A DNA stretch of 17,768 nt from an uncultured Eubacteriales bacterium (GCA_934541115.1 CAKTDF010000035.1:1-17768); one strand, 5' to 3'. Numbered from the stretch's first letter, positions 5,796-13,336 are shown. A program made the numbers and translations. Notes: generated by a model not told the origin, from the sequence alone.

Positions 5796-8693
5796 ATGCC
5801 TGAAAGATATAAATATGTTACTCCGCCGAGTCTCGGCGTCAAGAACCCACGTCCCAAGGTTTTGGCTGTCGGCAAAAAAATCACCGATGCCATTGAGCAT
5901 AAAATCAAAGGTGTTACCTCCGATGATGCGGAATATTGGGGTCTTGCCGAAATACTGAGCGATGACATGTGTGATGTCATTTTGTCAATGGATATGCGCA
6001 CACCGTACACTTTTGAAGAACTTGCAAAGAAGAACCCGAAGTTTTCAAAAGAAAAGCTTCAGGAGCTTCTTGACGCTATGAGCTATGTCGGCGTTCTTGA
6101 ATATGATTACGGTTATCACTATGACCATAACGGCAGAACCGCACCGCAGAGCGAAAGGAGATATATACTGCCGATGTTTGTTCCGGGTTCGGCTGAACTC
6201 CTTAATATTCATGAACTGCCCGACGGTACAAATCAGCGGCTTATCGATCATCCGGAGCTTGCGTCCTTTTTTGAAAGAATGACATTTGTTCCGCTTGCGG
6301 GCATTACACACATGGTGCCCCCGGGCGGCGCAGGTGTCGGTATGCACGTCATACCTGTTGAAAAGGCAATTTCTATGGAAAACGGAGTCATGGATATTGA
6401 ACAGCTTTCATACTGGCTTAAAAAATATGACGGTCATATAGGGGCTGCCCGCTGCTCCTGCCGTGCTTCTCGCTCGGCTCTTGATGAGGGCTGTGCCGAT
6501 GATGATTACGGCTGGTGTATCGGTGTCGGAGATTTTGCAGATTATTGCCGCGAAACCGATAAGGGTCACGATATCACATATGATGAAGCAATGGAGATCC
6601 TTCGCAATGCCGAGAAAAACGGCTATGTTCATCAGATAACAAATATAGACGGCGATAATAAAATTTTCGGCATCTGCAACTGTAATGTAAATATCTGTAA
6701 CGCTTTGAGAACATCACAGCTGTTCAATACGCCCAATCTGTCACGCTCCGCTTATACCGCAAAGGTTGAGACTGAAAAATGCGTTGCCTGCGGAAAGTGC
6801 GTTGAATATTGTCCTGCGGGTGCCGTAAGGCTTGGACAGAAGCTTTGCACAAAGCAGGGCGAAGTTGTCTATCCGAGAAGAACTCTTCCGGAACAGTCAT
6901 CTCTCAAAGAGTATTTGAACTGGAAAGAGGACAAGTGGGATGAGGATTACAGAGATAACAACAGAATCAACTGTTACGATACCGGTACTGCACCGTGCAA
7001 AACAGCCTGCCCGGCGCATATTGCCGTTCAGGGCTACTTAAAAATGGCGGCTCAGGGCAGATACAAAGATGCCCTTGCACTCATTAAAAAGGACAATCCG
7101 TTCCCGGCAATCTGCGGCAGAGTCTGCAATCATAAGTGCGAAGACGCATGCACCAGAGGCATTGTTGACAGAGCTGTATCAATTGACGCGGTTAAAAAAT
7201 TCATCGCCGAGCAGGATCTGAAAGCTGAAACGAGGTATGTTCCCGAGGTTATTATTGCTTCAAACAGATATGACCGTTGGAAGCAGAAAATTGCAATTAT
7301 CGGTGCCGGTCCGGCAGGACTTTCCTGTGCATACTACCTTGCAACAAAGGGATATAAGCCTACGGTTTTTGAAAAGAATGAAAAGCCGGGCGGTATGATG
7401 AGATACGGCATTCCGTCATATAAGCTTGAAAAAGATGTTATAGATGCGGAAATCGATGTTATCAGAGAACTTGGAGTTGAAATCAAATGCGGCGTTGAAG
7501 TCGGCAAAGACATTACACTTGATGAACTGCGCAAGCAGGGATTTGAGGCGTTTTATGTTGCTATCGGCTGCCAGGGCGGAAGAACGGCAGGCGTTGACGG
7601 AGAAGATGCAAAGGGCATTGAAATAGCCGTTGACTTTTTACATACTGCCACCGAGAATCAGAATCAAAAGATTGACGGAGATGTGGTTGTCATCGGAGGC
7701 GGAAATGTTGCCGTTGACTGCGCAAGAACGGCTCATCGCTTTGGCGCAAACAAGGTCTCTGTGGTATGCCTTGAATCCGCAGACGCAATGCCTGCTTCAA
7801 ACGAGGAAATTGAGGAAACTCTTGAAGAAAATATTGAGATCTGCAACAGCTGGGGACCTAAGGAAATACTTAAGGACGAAAACGGCAATGTAAAAGCCGT
7901 TGTGTTCAAAAAGTGCACACGTACAATTGATCCGAAAACAAACAAGTTTTCGCCGGAGTATGATGAAAGCCAAACAATGGAAATCAAGGCGAACAGAGTG
8001 ATTTACGCCATCGGTCAGTCAATTGAATGGGGCAATATGCTTGACGGTGAAAATGTCGAATTTTGGCACGGCAATTATCCCGTGGCAGATGAGCTGACAT
8101 TCCAGACAAAGCAGCCTGATGTCTTTGTCGGCGGCGACGTCTATACCGGTCCGAAGTTTGTTATCAACGCCATTGAAGCCGGAAAGTGTGCAGCCGAGTC
8201 GCTTCATAGATATGTTCACCCTCATGCAAGTCTGACGATCGGAAGAAACCGCAGAGATTTTGTTGAGCTTGACAAGGACAATCTTGTCATATCAAGTTAT
8301 GATAATTCATCACGCCAGGACGCAGGATTTGACGAAAGTATCGACCGAAAAATGTCATTTAGCGACGCGCATAAAACCCTGACGGAAGAGCAGGTCAGAA
8401 TTGAAACATCACGCTGCCTCGGCTGCGGTGCTTCGGTTGTTGACCCGAACAGATGTCTCGGTTGCGGTGTGTGCACAACAAAGTGCGAATTTGATGCCAT
8501 AAAGCTCCACAGAGATCGCCCGGAGGCGTCAAAAATGGTTGTTTCAGAGGACAAGATGAAGTACATTTTGCCGTATTTTGCCGGCAATGTTGCAAAACTT
8601 GCCATAAAGAAAATTCCCAAGGACGTCAAGGAATATGAGAAAAAGTACACCGAATTTCGTAAGTCTGTCGGCAAGGACACCGACAAGCATTAA
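5796..8693 (+). CDS. Multi-cluster Fe-S flavoprotein fused to a GltD-like NAD(P)H oxidoreductase
   Basis: This 965-residue soluble protein is modular. Residues 45-105 look like a winged-helix segment. Residues 215-301 hold an unusual cysteine set (C220, C222, C233, C241, C251, C294, C296, C301). A ferredoxin motif CVACGKCVEYCP follows at 329-340. Residues 397-470 match the Fer4_20 domain of GltD and dihydropyrimidine dehydrogenase (C401, C405, C440, C444, C448, C452). The FAD Rossmann motif is GAGPAG (503-508), the NAD(P)H motif GGGNVA (634-639), and VGGDVYTG (778-785) closes the FAD site. C-terminal cysteines 874-897 form another ferredoxin-like pair of motifs. The pattern implies electron flow between NAD(P)H, FAD and several Fe-S clusters; the acceptor is unknown. 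AAGGAGG precedes the ATG, and hypA follows after 10 nt. Confidence 0.88.
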   Translation: MPERYKYVTPPSLGVKNPRPKVLAVGKKITDAIEHKIKGVTSDDAEYWGLAEILSDDMCDVILSMDMRTPYTFEELAKKNPKFSKEKLQELLDAMSYVGVLEYDYGYHYDHNGRTAPQSERRYILPMFVPGSAELLNIHELPDGTNQRLIDHPELASFFERMTFVPLAGITHMVPPGGAGVGMHVIPVEKAISMENGVMDIEQLSYWLKKYDGHIGAARCSCRASRSALDEGCADDDYGWCIGVGDFADYCRETDKGHDITYDEAMEILRNAEKNGYVHQITNIDGDNKIFGICNCNVNICNALRTSQLFNTPNLSRSAYTAKVETEKCVACGKCVEYCPAGAVRLGQKLCTKQGEVVYPRRTLPEQSSLKEYLNWKEDKWDEDYRDNNRINCYDTGTAPCKTACPAHIAVQGYLKMAAQGRYKDALALIKKDNPFPAICGRVCNHKCEDACTRGIVDRAVSIDAVKKFIAEQDLKAETRYVPEVIIASNRYDRWKQKIAIIGAGPAGLSCAYYLATKGYKPTVFEKNEKPGGMMRYGIPSYKLEKDVIDAEIDVIRELGVEIKCGVEVGKDITLDELRKQGFEAFYVAIGCQGGRTAGVDGEDAKGIEIAVDFLHTATENQNQKIDGDVVVIGGGNVAVDCARTAHRFGANKVSVVCLESADAMPASNEEIEETLEENIEICNSWGPKEILKDENGNVKAVVFKKCTRTIDPKTNKFSPEYDESQTMEIKANRVIYAIGQSIEWGNMLDGENVEFWHGNYPVADELTFQTKQPDVFVGGDVYTGPKFVINAIEAGKCAAESLHRYVHPHASLTIGRNRRDFVELDKDNLVISSYDNSSRQDAGFDESIDRKMSFSDAHKTLTEEQVRIETSRCLGCGASVVDPNRCLGCGVCTTKCEFDAIKLHRDRPEASKMVVSEDKMKYILPYFAGNVAKLAIKKIPKDVKEYEKKYTEFRKSVGKDTDKH

Positions 8694-8703
8694 GAGGTAA
8701 ATT

Positions 8704-9048
8704 ATGCACGAACTCGGCGTAGTATTCTATGTTATTGATGACGTCAAAAATGTTGCCGCTTTGAATAACGTTGAGCATGTTCACAGCGTTACCCTCGAGA
8801 TAGGGGAGGTTTCCACGGTTATTCCGGAGTATCTCACCGATTGTTGGAACTGGGCAGTAAAAAAGCAAGACATTCTTAACGACTGCATACTAAGAATTGA
8901 ACGCATTGACGCTGTCACATTCTGCGAAGACTGCAAAAAAACTTATCCCACCGTCAAGTACGGAAAGGTTTGTCCGCATTGCGGCAGTGAAAAAACATTT
9001 TTGATTCAGGGAAATGAATTTAATATTAAAGAGATTGAAGTGACTTAG
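8704..9048 (+). CDS. hypA: Nickel metallochaperone HypA
   Basis: The 114-residue product starts with MHEL, whose His2 binds nickel in HypA proteins, and carries a zinc-ribbon with CEDC (Cys74, Cys77) and CPHC (Cys90, Cys93) followed by the family-typical 'F.IQGNEFNIKEIEV' tail. Length and architecture are normal. HypA binds nickel and passes it, with HypB, to the nickel enzyme precursor. AGAGGT overlaps the end of the flavoprotein gene and the spacer is only 10 nt, so the two genes are co-transcribed and probably translationally coupled. No hypC, hypD, hypE, hypF or hydrogenase subunit is in the window, so the client enzyme must be encoded elsewhere. Confidence 0.95.
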   Translation: MHELGVVFYVIDDVKNVAALNNVEHVHSVTLEIGEVSTVIPEYLTDCWNWAVKKQDILNDCILRIERIDAVTFCEDCKKTYPTVKYGKVCPHCGSEKTFLIQGNEFNIKEIEVT

Positions 9049-9130
9049 CTTTCTTTATTCAATCGGTGTTCCGTTGAAAATTCAGCCCAAGGCAGAACAA
9101 TCTGCCGCATTTAAAGCAGACTAAAGAGCA

Positions 9131-9186
9131 AAAGACTATATTTCACGAGGCTCATAAATTAAGATCTCACATGAAATATAGTCTTT
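9131..9186. repeat. 56-bp hairpin repeat, copy 1 (between hypA and fucO)
   Basis: Perfect 15-bp inverted arms, AAAGACTATATTTCA (9131-9145) and its complement (9172-9186), flank a 26-nt centre. An identical pair of arms recurs at 12076-12131. T-rich sequence follows on both strands (TTTGTTTATT on plus, CTTTTGCTCTTT on minus), so it can act as a bidirectional terminator for the convergent hypA operon and fucO. A smaller hairpin, GGCAGA/TCTGCC, precedes it at 9091-9106. Confidence 0.85.
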
Positions 9187-9233
9187 GTTTATTAATGTTA
9201 TAAAATATTTACTCTTTTAAGCAAATAAGGCGT

Positions 9234-10382
9234 TTACATAAGCTTGAGATAAAGCTCCTTGATTTCTTCAACGCTCGTATCTCTCGGATTGCCGGGACGG
9301 CAGGCGTCGTCAAAAGCAGACTGACTGAGGAAATCGAGGTCCTCTGTTTTTACAATATCCTTTAAGTCACCCGGGATTCCTACGTCGTTTGATAGTTGCC
9401 TTACTGCGTCAACGGCAGCTTTTCTTGCTTCTTCAAGTGTCATTGCGTCAACACCGTCAACGCCCATTGCTTTGGCAATGTTTCTGTATTTTTCGCCTGT
9501 TGCAGGTGCATTGTATTCCATAACGGTAGGAAGAATTACTGCGTTTGCAACGCCGTGCGGAGTGTCATAAACAGCGCCGAGAGGGTGAGCCATTGAGTGA
9601 ACGATTCCAAGTCCTACATTTGAAAATCCCATACCGGCAATGTACTGACCGAGAGCCATGCCTTCTCTGCCTTCGGCTGTATTCTCAACAGCGCCGCGCA
9701 GACTCTTTGAGATGATTTCAATAGCTTTGAGGTGGAACATATCGCTCATTTCCCATGCGCCCTTTGTGATATAGCCTTCAATGGCGTGAGTGAGAGCGTC
9801 CATTCCTGTTGCGGCGGTGAGACCTTTTGGCATTGATGCCATCATGTCCGGGTCAACAACGGCAACAACCGGAATATCGTGAACGTCAACGCAGACCATT
9901 TTGCGGTTCTTTTCTGTATCGGTGATAACATAGTTGATTGTTACTTCGGCTGCAGTGCCGGCTGTTGTCGGAACAGCAATGATGGGGGTACACTTATGCT
10001 TTGTGTCAGCAACGCCCTCAAGTGAGCGTACATCGGAAAACTCGGGGTTCTCAACAATAATTCCGATTGCTTTTGCGGTATCCATTGATGAGCCGCCACC
10101 AATTGCAACAATGCAGTCGGCACCGCTTTTTTTGAAAGCGGCAACACCGGTCTGAACGTTTTCAATGGTGGGATTAGGCTTGATTTCGCTGTAGATTTCG
10201 TAGTCAATTCCGGCGTTGTCAAGAATGTCCGTTACCTTTTGGGTTACACCGAATTTGATTAGATCCGGATCTGAGCAGACAAAAGCCTTTTTGAAAGCCC
10301 TTGCTTTGATTTCGGCAGCAATTTCATTGATTGCGCCTTTGCCGTGATAAGAAGTTTCATTAAGAACAAATCTGTTAGCCAT
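9234..10382 (-). CDS. fucO: Lactaldehyde reductase (1,2-propanediol oxidoreductase), group III iron-containing alcohol dehydrogenase
   Basis: The 382-residue protein is close to E. coli FucO along its length, including the start (MANRFVLNET), the NAD-binding GGGSSMDTAKA loop (95-105), 'PTTAGTAAEVTINYVITD' (138-155) and the metal site: Asp195 and His199 (GMDALTHAIEGY), His262 and His276 (VHSMAHPLG, TPHGVANA). It reduces L-lactaldehyde to 1,2-propanediol with NADH during anaerobic fucose or rhamnose use, and can act on other short aldehydes. AAGGAGG immediately precedes the ATG. No fucose or rhamnose genes are nearby, so the aldehyde source is not shown. It is transcribed alone, divergent from the cupin gene, and ends at the hairpin repeat. 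Confidence 0.93.
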   Translation of the reverse strand: MANRFVLNETSYHGKGAINEIAAEIKARAFKKAFVCSDPDLIKFGVTQKVTDILDNAGIDYEIYSEIKPNPTIENVQTGVAAFKKSGADCIVAIGGGSSMDTAKAIGIIVENPEFSDVRSLEGVADTKHKCTPIIAVPTTAGTAAEVTINYVITDTEKNRKMVCVDVHDIPVVAVVDPDMMASMPKGLTAATGMDALTHAIEGYITKGAWEMSDMFHLKAIEIISKSLRGAVENTAEGREGMALGQYIAGMGFSNVGLGIVHSMAHPLGAVYDTPHGVANAVILPTVMEYNAPATGEKYRNIAKAMGVDGVDAMTLEEARKAAVDAVRQLSNDVGIPGDLKDIVKTEDLDFLSQSAFDDACRPGNPRDTSVEEIKELYLKLM

Positions 10383-10442
10383 AATATCTGCCTCCTTGTT
10401 TTTGTGAACAGAAAACGCTTATGTTTCCGTTCTCTGCAATGT

Positions 10443-10465
10443 ATTTAACCAAATTACATTTAACC
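10443..10465. promoter_or_regulatory. Direct repeat in the fucO-cupin divergent region
   Basis: ATTTAACC occurs at 10443-10450 and again at 10458-10465, a 15-bp period. It lies upstream of fucO and near the opposite promoter. It could be a regulator site, but the AT-rich context makes chance possible. No clear fucO promoter was recognised. Confidence 0.25.
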
Positions 10466-10487
10466 GAAACTAAAAAAACAAACGGTG

Positions 10488-10516
10488 TTGATATATCATG
10501 CGTAAAAGAGTATAGT
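10488..10516 (+). promoter_or_regulatory. Promoter upstream of the cupin gene
   Basis: TTGATA (10488-10493), 17-bp spacer, TATAGT (10511-10516). Transcription would start near 10523, leaving a leader of about 88 nt before the AAGGAG ribosome site of the cupin gene. Confidence 0.7.
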
Positions 10517-10610
10517 AAACATAGAACTACTGCCGAGTGATTGATAAATTCAGAGGTTGACCGTATATTTGCGCTTTCAATTGTTCAGCGGAATCGAAGG
10601 AGTTAAGGCT

Positions 10611-10924
10611 ATGTATAAAAACATTGACAAAGAAAAAATGCGGAACTTGTGGACTATATTGACGGACAGGTTGTCAGCAAAACTCTTGTTCAGAATGAGC
10701 TTGTCAGCATGACAATTTTTTCCTTTGACAAGGGTGAGGAGATTTCATCCCATTCTGCCGGCGGCGACGCAATGGTTACCGTGCTTGACGGAACGGGCAA
10801 GTTTACGGTTGGCGGCGTTGAGTATATTCTTGAAAAGGGCGAAACTCTGATCATGCCCAAGGAAATCCCTCACGCTGTGTTTGGCATCGAAAGATTTAAA
10901 ATGCAGCTTATTGTGTCATTTTGA
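10611..10924 (+). pseudogene. Small cupin-domain protein, frame shifted by one base near its start
   Basis: A well-placed AAGGAG (10597-10602) precedes ATG 10611, which reads MYKNIDKEK and then leaves the cupin frame; that frame ends early at a TGA near 10710. The cupin itself reads in the -1 frame: 'ELVDYIDGQVVSKTL...', the metal-site motif SSHSAGGDAMVTVLDGTGKF and the second motif GETLIMPKEIPHAVFG, ending at 10924. One extra A in the A6 run at 10633-10638 would join them into a 104-residue single-domain cupin of normal size. The only start within the cupin frame is a GTG at 10649 with no ribosome site. So this is a recent frameshift, a sequencing or assembly error, or slippage on A6. Such cupins bind a metal with histidines; their role is unknown. 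Confidence 0.8.
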
Positions 10925-11032
10925 ATTAAAAAAATCGTAGTGATCCGCTGATGAATTTGAAAAGTATATATAATGGTTTTCGACCCAATAGCTGAAAAAA
11001 CTGCTGTTAAAAGCGCTTTTAGCATTGAAAGC

Positions 11033-11082
11033 AGGCAGCCTGCAGCACACTGCGTTGAGTGTGCTGCGGCTGCCTTTTGTTT
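11033..11082 (+). terminator. Terminator after the cupin gene
   Basis: An 18-bp stem (11033-11040 plus 11042-11051, with 11058-11075) carries one bulged T (11041) and a 6-nt loop, and is followed by TTTTGTTT. It ends the plus-strand cupin transcript and faces the convergent DUF11 gene; the minus-strand T-run is weak. Confidence 0.85.
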
Positions 11083-11108
11083 ATGCTGCAATAAAACCTG
11101 TTTTATAC

Positions 11109-11960
11109 TTATACTGTGCCGCTGATAACGAGCGTTGCCGTGCCGGGTGTAACTGTGAATGTGCCGTCATCATTCTGTGCATATGAGGCGGCGGGAACGG
11201 TGATCTGTCCGGGCAGGGATTCAAAAGCACCGGTCGTTTCATCATAGGTGTAGTTTGTGCCCTGCGTCCATGCGGTGCCGTTATAGGCAACAATGATGTC
11301 GCTCAGGATCGGGTCAAAGTTGTCCGTAAAGATTAAATCATCAGCAATCTCTGCGGCGGTGTTTCCGGTATTTTCAATCACAAAGGTATAGGTGATGCGG
11401 CCTCTTTCGGCAATTGCCGCCGGAGAAAGAGCTTTGCTGATGCTGAGATTTGCACGGTTTTGTGCGCCTATGGTTTCTGTTGCTGTGACGGGGGCGGCAA
11501 TTCCTGCGCCTGTCACTGCGATTGTGTTGGTGATTGTTTCTTCCGAGGCAAGCGGCGCATATGCCGTTATATCTGCCTCATAAACAATCGTCGTGTTTCC
11601 GCCTGCGGGCACGCTGATTCCCTCGATTGTGAGCGGCGGACCTGCCGTAACCGTCGGTGCGATTTGCAGGATGCCGTTGATATAGTATTTTACGGATTCC
11701 GACTTGTAAGCAAGGGGATATACCGTGTTTTCTCCTACCGTATAGCCGCCGAGGTCATCGGTAATTGTGAGTCCGCCGAGCGGTGTTGTGCCGCTGTTGA
11801 CAAGGCTGATGATATAAGCAACGTCTCCACCGGCGCTGTAAGAGTTTTTTGCCGCCGTTTTTGTTGCGGCAAGTGTTTCCAGAATCTCACCCGTAACGGT
11901 GTTTGAATTTGTTGTTCCGCCGTTATAGGAAAGAGTGGCAAAGTTTGTAAAGCTCGCCAT
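11109..11960 (-). CDS. DUF11 repeat protein without a signal peptide
   Basis: The 283-residue protein consists of two immunoglobulin-like DUF11 domains, about residues 30-155 and 165-280, recognised by 'AGGDVAYIISLVNSGTTPLGGLTITDDLGGYTV'-type and 'GRITYTFVIENTGNTAAEI...FTDNFDPIL'-type segments (quoted in part). It is rich in Thr, Ala and Gly and poor in charge. DUF11 domains usually occur in secreted or wall-anchored proteins, but here there is no signal peptide, membrane helix or LPxTG motif: the protein starts MASFTNFATLSYNGG. Leaderless DUF11 proteins of this form are familiar from Clostridia and have no known role. ATG 11958-11960 with GGAG 8 nt upstream is preferred over a GTG at 11969 that overlaps the ribosome site. 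Confidence 0.78.
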   Translation of the reverse strand: MASFTNFATLSYNGGTTNSNTVTGEILETLAATKTAAKNSYSAGGDVAYIISLVNSGTTPLGGLTITDDLGGYTVGENTVYPLAYKSESVKYYINGILQIAPTVTAGPPLTIEGISVPAGGNTTIVYEADITAYAPLASEETITNTIAVTGAGIAAPVTATETIGAQNRANLSISKALSPAAIAERGRITYTFVIENTGNTAAEIADDLIFTDNFDPILSDIIVAYNGTAWTQGTNYTYDETTGAFESLPGQITVPAASYAQNDDGTFTVTPGTATLVISGTV

Positions 11961-12003
11961 ATAACACACTCCATATTCTTTTTTTCGGGGTTTTCCCCTG
12001 ATA

Positions 12004-12040
12004 CAGAATATGCTGAAAAGTATTCTGCGGTGAAAAGTAT
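12004..12040. promoter_or_regulatory. Overlapping dyad and direct repeat upstream of the DUF11 gene
   Basis: CAGAATA (12004-12010) and TATTCTG (12021-12027) form a perfect inverted repeat with a 10-bp spacer. TGAAAAGTAT occurs at 12014-12023 and 12031-12040, a 17-bp period. They lie 44-80 bp upstream of the DUF11 start and overlap the likely promoter zone, suggesting an operator. No sigma-A promoter is obvious here. GGGGTTTTCCCC (11984-11995 area) adds a small leader hairpin. Confidence 0.45.
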
Positions 12041-12075
12041 GCTTGCTTGTAATATTTGGCGCGTACCAAAAATCA

Positions 12076-12131
12076 AAAGACTATATTTCATGAAGCCCAT
12101 CGATTAAGGCTTAATATGAAATATAGTCTTT
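12076..12131. repeat. 56-bp hairpin repeat, copy 2 (between the DUF11 and aldolase genes)
   Basis: The 15-bp arms (12076-12090 and 12117-12131) are identical to those of the copy at 9131-9186, and the 26-nt centre has the same length with 16 of 26 matching positions. On the minus strand it lies 137 nt past the stop of the aldolase-like gene and is followed by TTTTGATTTTT, so it can terminate that transcript. It also forms the upstream border of the DUF11 gene. Confidence 0.85.
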
Positions 12132-12267
12132 ATTTATGTTTTAAAACACAGCTGCTTTTTGAACGTTTTTTTCCAATTCGCGGTATCTGTATACGGTTCG
12201 TAACAAAGAAAGCGCTTTCTGTATCTGAATGCGGCAGCCTATTTTTTGCATTGATGCTGTTTCATGT

Positions 12268-13299
12268 TCAAAGTCTTTCAATGTCGGTGATCAACTCGTT
12301 TATCTCTTCCGCGGTCGTTGCCCAGCTTGTGCAGAATCTTGCAATATAGCCTTGCTCTGTTGTTCCGTTGTCCTCAAAGATATACTTTTTTGAAAGCGTT
12401 TCTTTTTGCTGCTTGGACAGAATTACAAACTGCTGATTTGTATAGCTGTCAACCCAAAACGGAATGCCCTTGAGTTCAAAAGCAGATTTTATACGCATCG
12501 CAAGTGCGTCGGCATGCTTTGTCCGCTTAAAATACTCGCCGTTTTCGAGCATTACGGCAAATTGAAGTCCGATGAGCCAGCCCTTTGCCAAAACGGCACC
12601 GTTTTGTTTCATATACGCCTTGAACCGATGCTGTAATGACGGCTCGGCAATGACCAGCGCTTCTCCAAAGAGCGCGCCGCACTTTGTTCCGCCGATATAA
12701 AATACATCTGTGAGCCTTGCAAAGTCTTCAAGGCTCAAATCATTTTTTTCAGAGCCTAAACCGTAGCCCATTCTTGCTCCGTCAACAAAAAGATACATTC
12801 CGTATTGCCGACAGACATCATGGATTTCCGTCAGCTCTTGTTTTGAATAGAGAGTGCCTTTTTCCGTCGGGAATGAAAGATAGACCATTTTTGGCTCTGT
12901 AAGATACTCCGGTTCACCTGTGCTGTAATATTGAGCGGCACAATCCGCAATTTGCTTTGCGGTTATTTTTCCCTCAGTGTTGGGCAGCTCTAAAATTTTG
13001 TGTCCCGTGTTTTCAATTGACGCCGCTTCGTGGCAGTTTATATGACCGGTATCGGCAGCGATGACGCTTTGAACAGGAGAGAGAGCTGATGAAATAACAA
13101 CGAAATTGGCCTGTGTAGCACCCGGAAAGAATCTGACGTCAACATCATCGCGGAGAATCAGTTTTTTTATAATGCTTTCCGCTTTTTTGCACCACTCGTC
13201 CTCGCCATAGCCGGCATAGCTTGTTTCATTTATAGCCGTCAACTCATCAAGAATTGATTTGAACGCGCCGCGATTATAGTCATTGTTGAATCTAATCAT
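12268..13299 (-). CDS. PLP-dependent threonine aldolase-like beta-eliminating lyase
   Basis: The 343-residue fold-type I PLP enzyme shows the low-specificity threonine aldolase pattern: 'GYGEDEW' near the start (31-37), a GATQAN cofactor-phosphate loop (60-65), the ring-stacking His in TGHINCHEA (85-93), FVDGARMGYGL (171-181) with Asp173, and the Schiff-base lysine in GGTKCGALFGEA (Lys206). Threonine aldolases split L-threonine or L-allo-threonine to glycine and acetaldehyde. Related beta-eliminating lyases share the fold, so substrate is not certain. AAGGAG precedes the ATG, and a consensus promoter lies 38 bp upstream. It is monocistronic and ends before the hairpin repeat. FucO next door could reduce the acetaldehyde product, but that link is speculation. 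Confidence 0.88.
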   Translation of the reverse strand: MIRFNNDYNRGAFKSILDELTAINETSYAGYGEDEWCKKAESIIKKLILRDDVDVRFFPGATQANFVVISSALSPVQSVIAADTGHINCHEAASIENTGHKILELPNTEGKITAKQIADCAAQYYSTGEPEYLTEPKMVYLSFPTEKGTLYSKQELTEIHDVCRQYGMYLFVDGARMGYGLGSEKNDLSLEDFARLTDVFYIGGTKCGALFGEALVIAEPSLQHRFKAYMKQNGAVLAKGWLIGLQFAVMLENGEYFKRTKHADALAMRIKSAFELKGIPFWVDSYTNQQFVILSKQQKETLSKKYIFEDNGTTEQGYIARFCTSWATTAEEINELITDIERL

Positions 13300-13336
13300 A
13301 TAGAATTACTCCTTGTCTTAGGTGTATTACTGCATA

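Noticed and set aside
10405..10425. Catabolite-responsive (cre-like) element upstream of fucO
   Set aside because: The sequence AGAAAACGCTTATG departs from the cre consensus at both ends on either strand.
10395..10425. Rex-type redox operator upstream of fucO
   Set aside because: TTGTGAAC is present as one half only; the required inverted partner is absent.
11735..12100. Minus-strand 121-codon frame overlapping the DUF11 start
   Set aside because: It is an out-of-frame reading of the DUF11 gene, whose composition and family match are far better.
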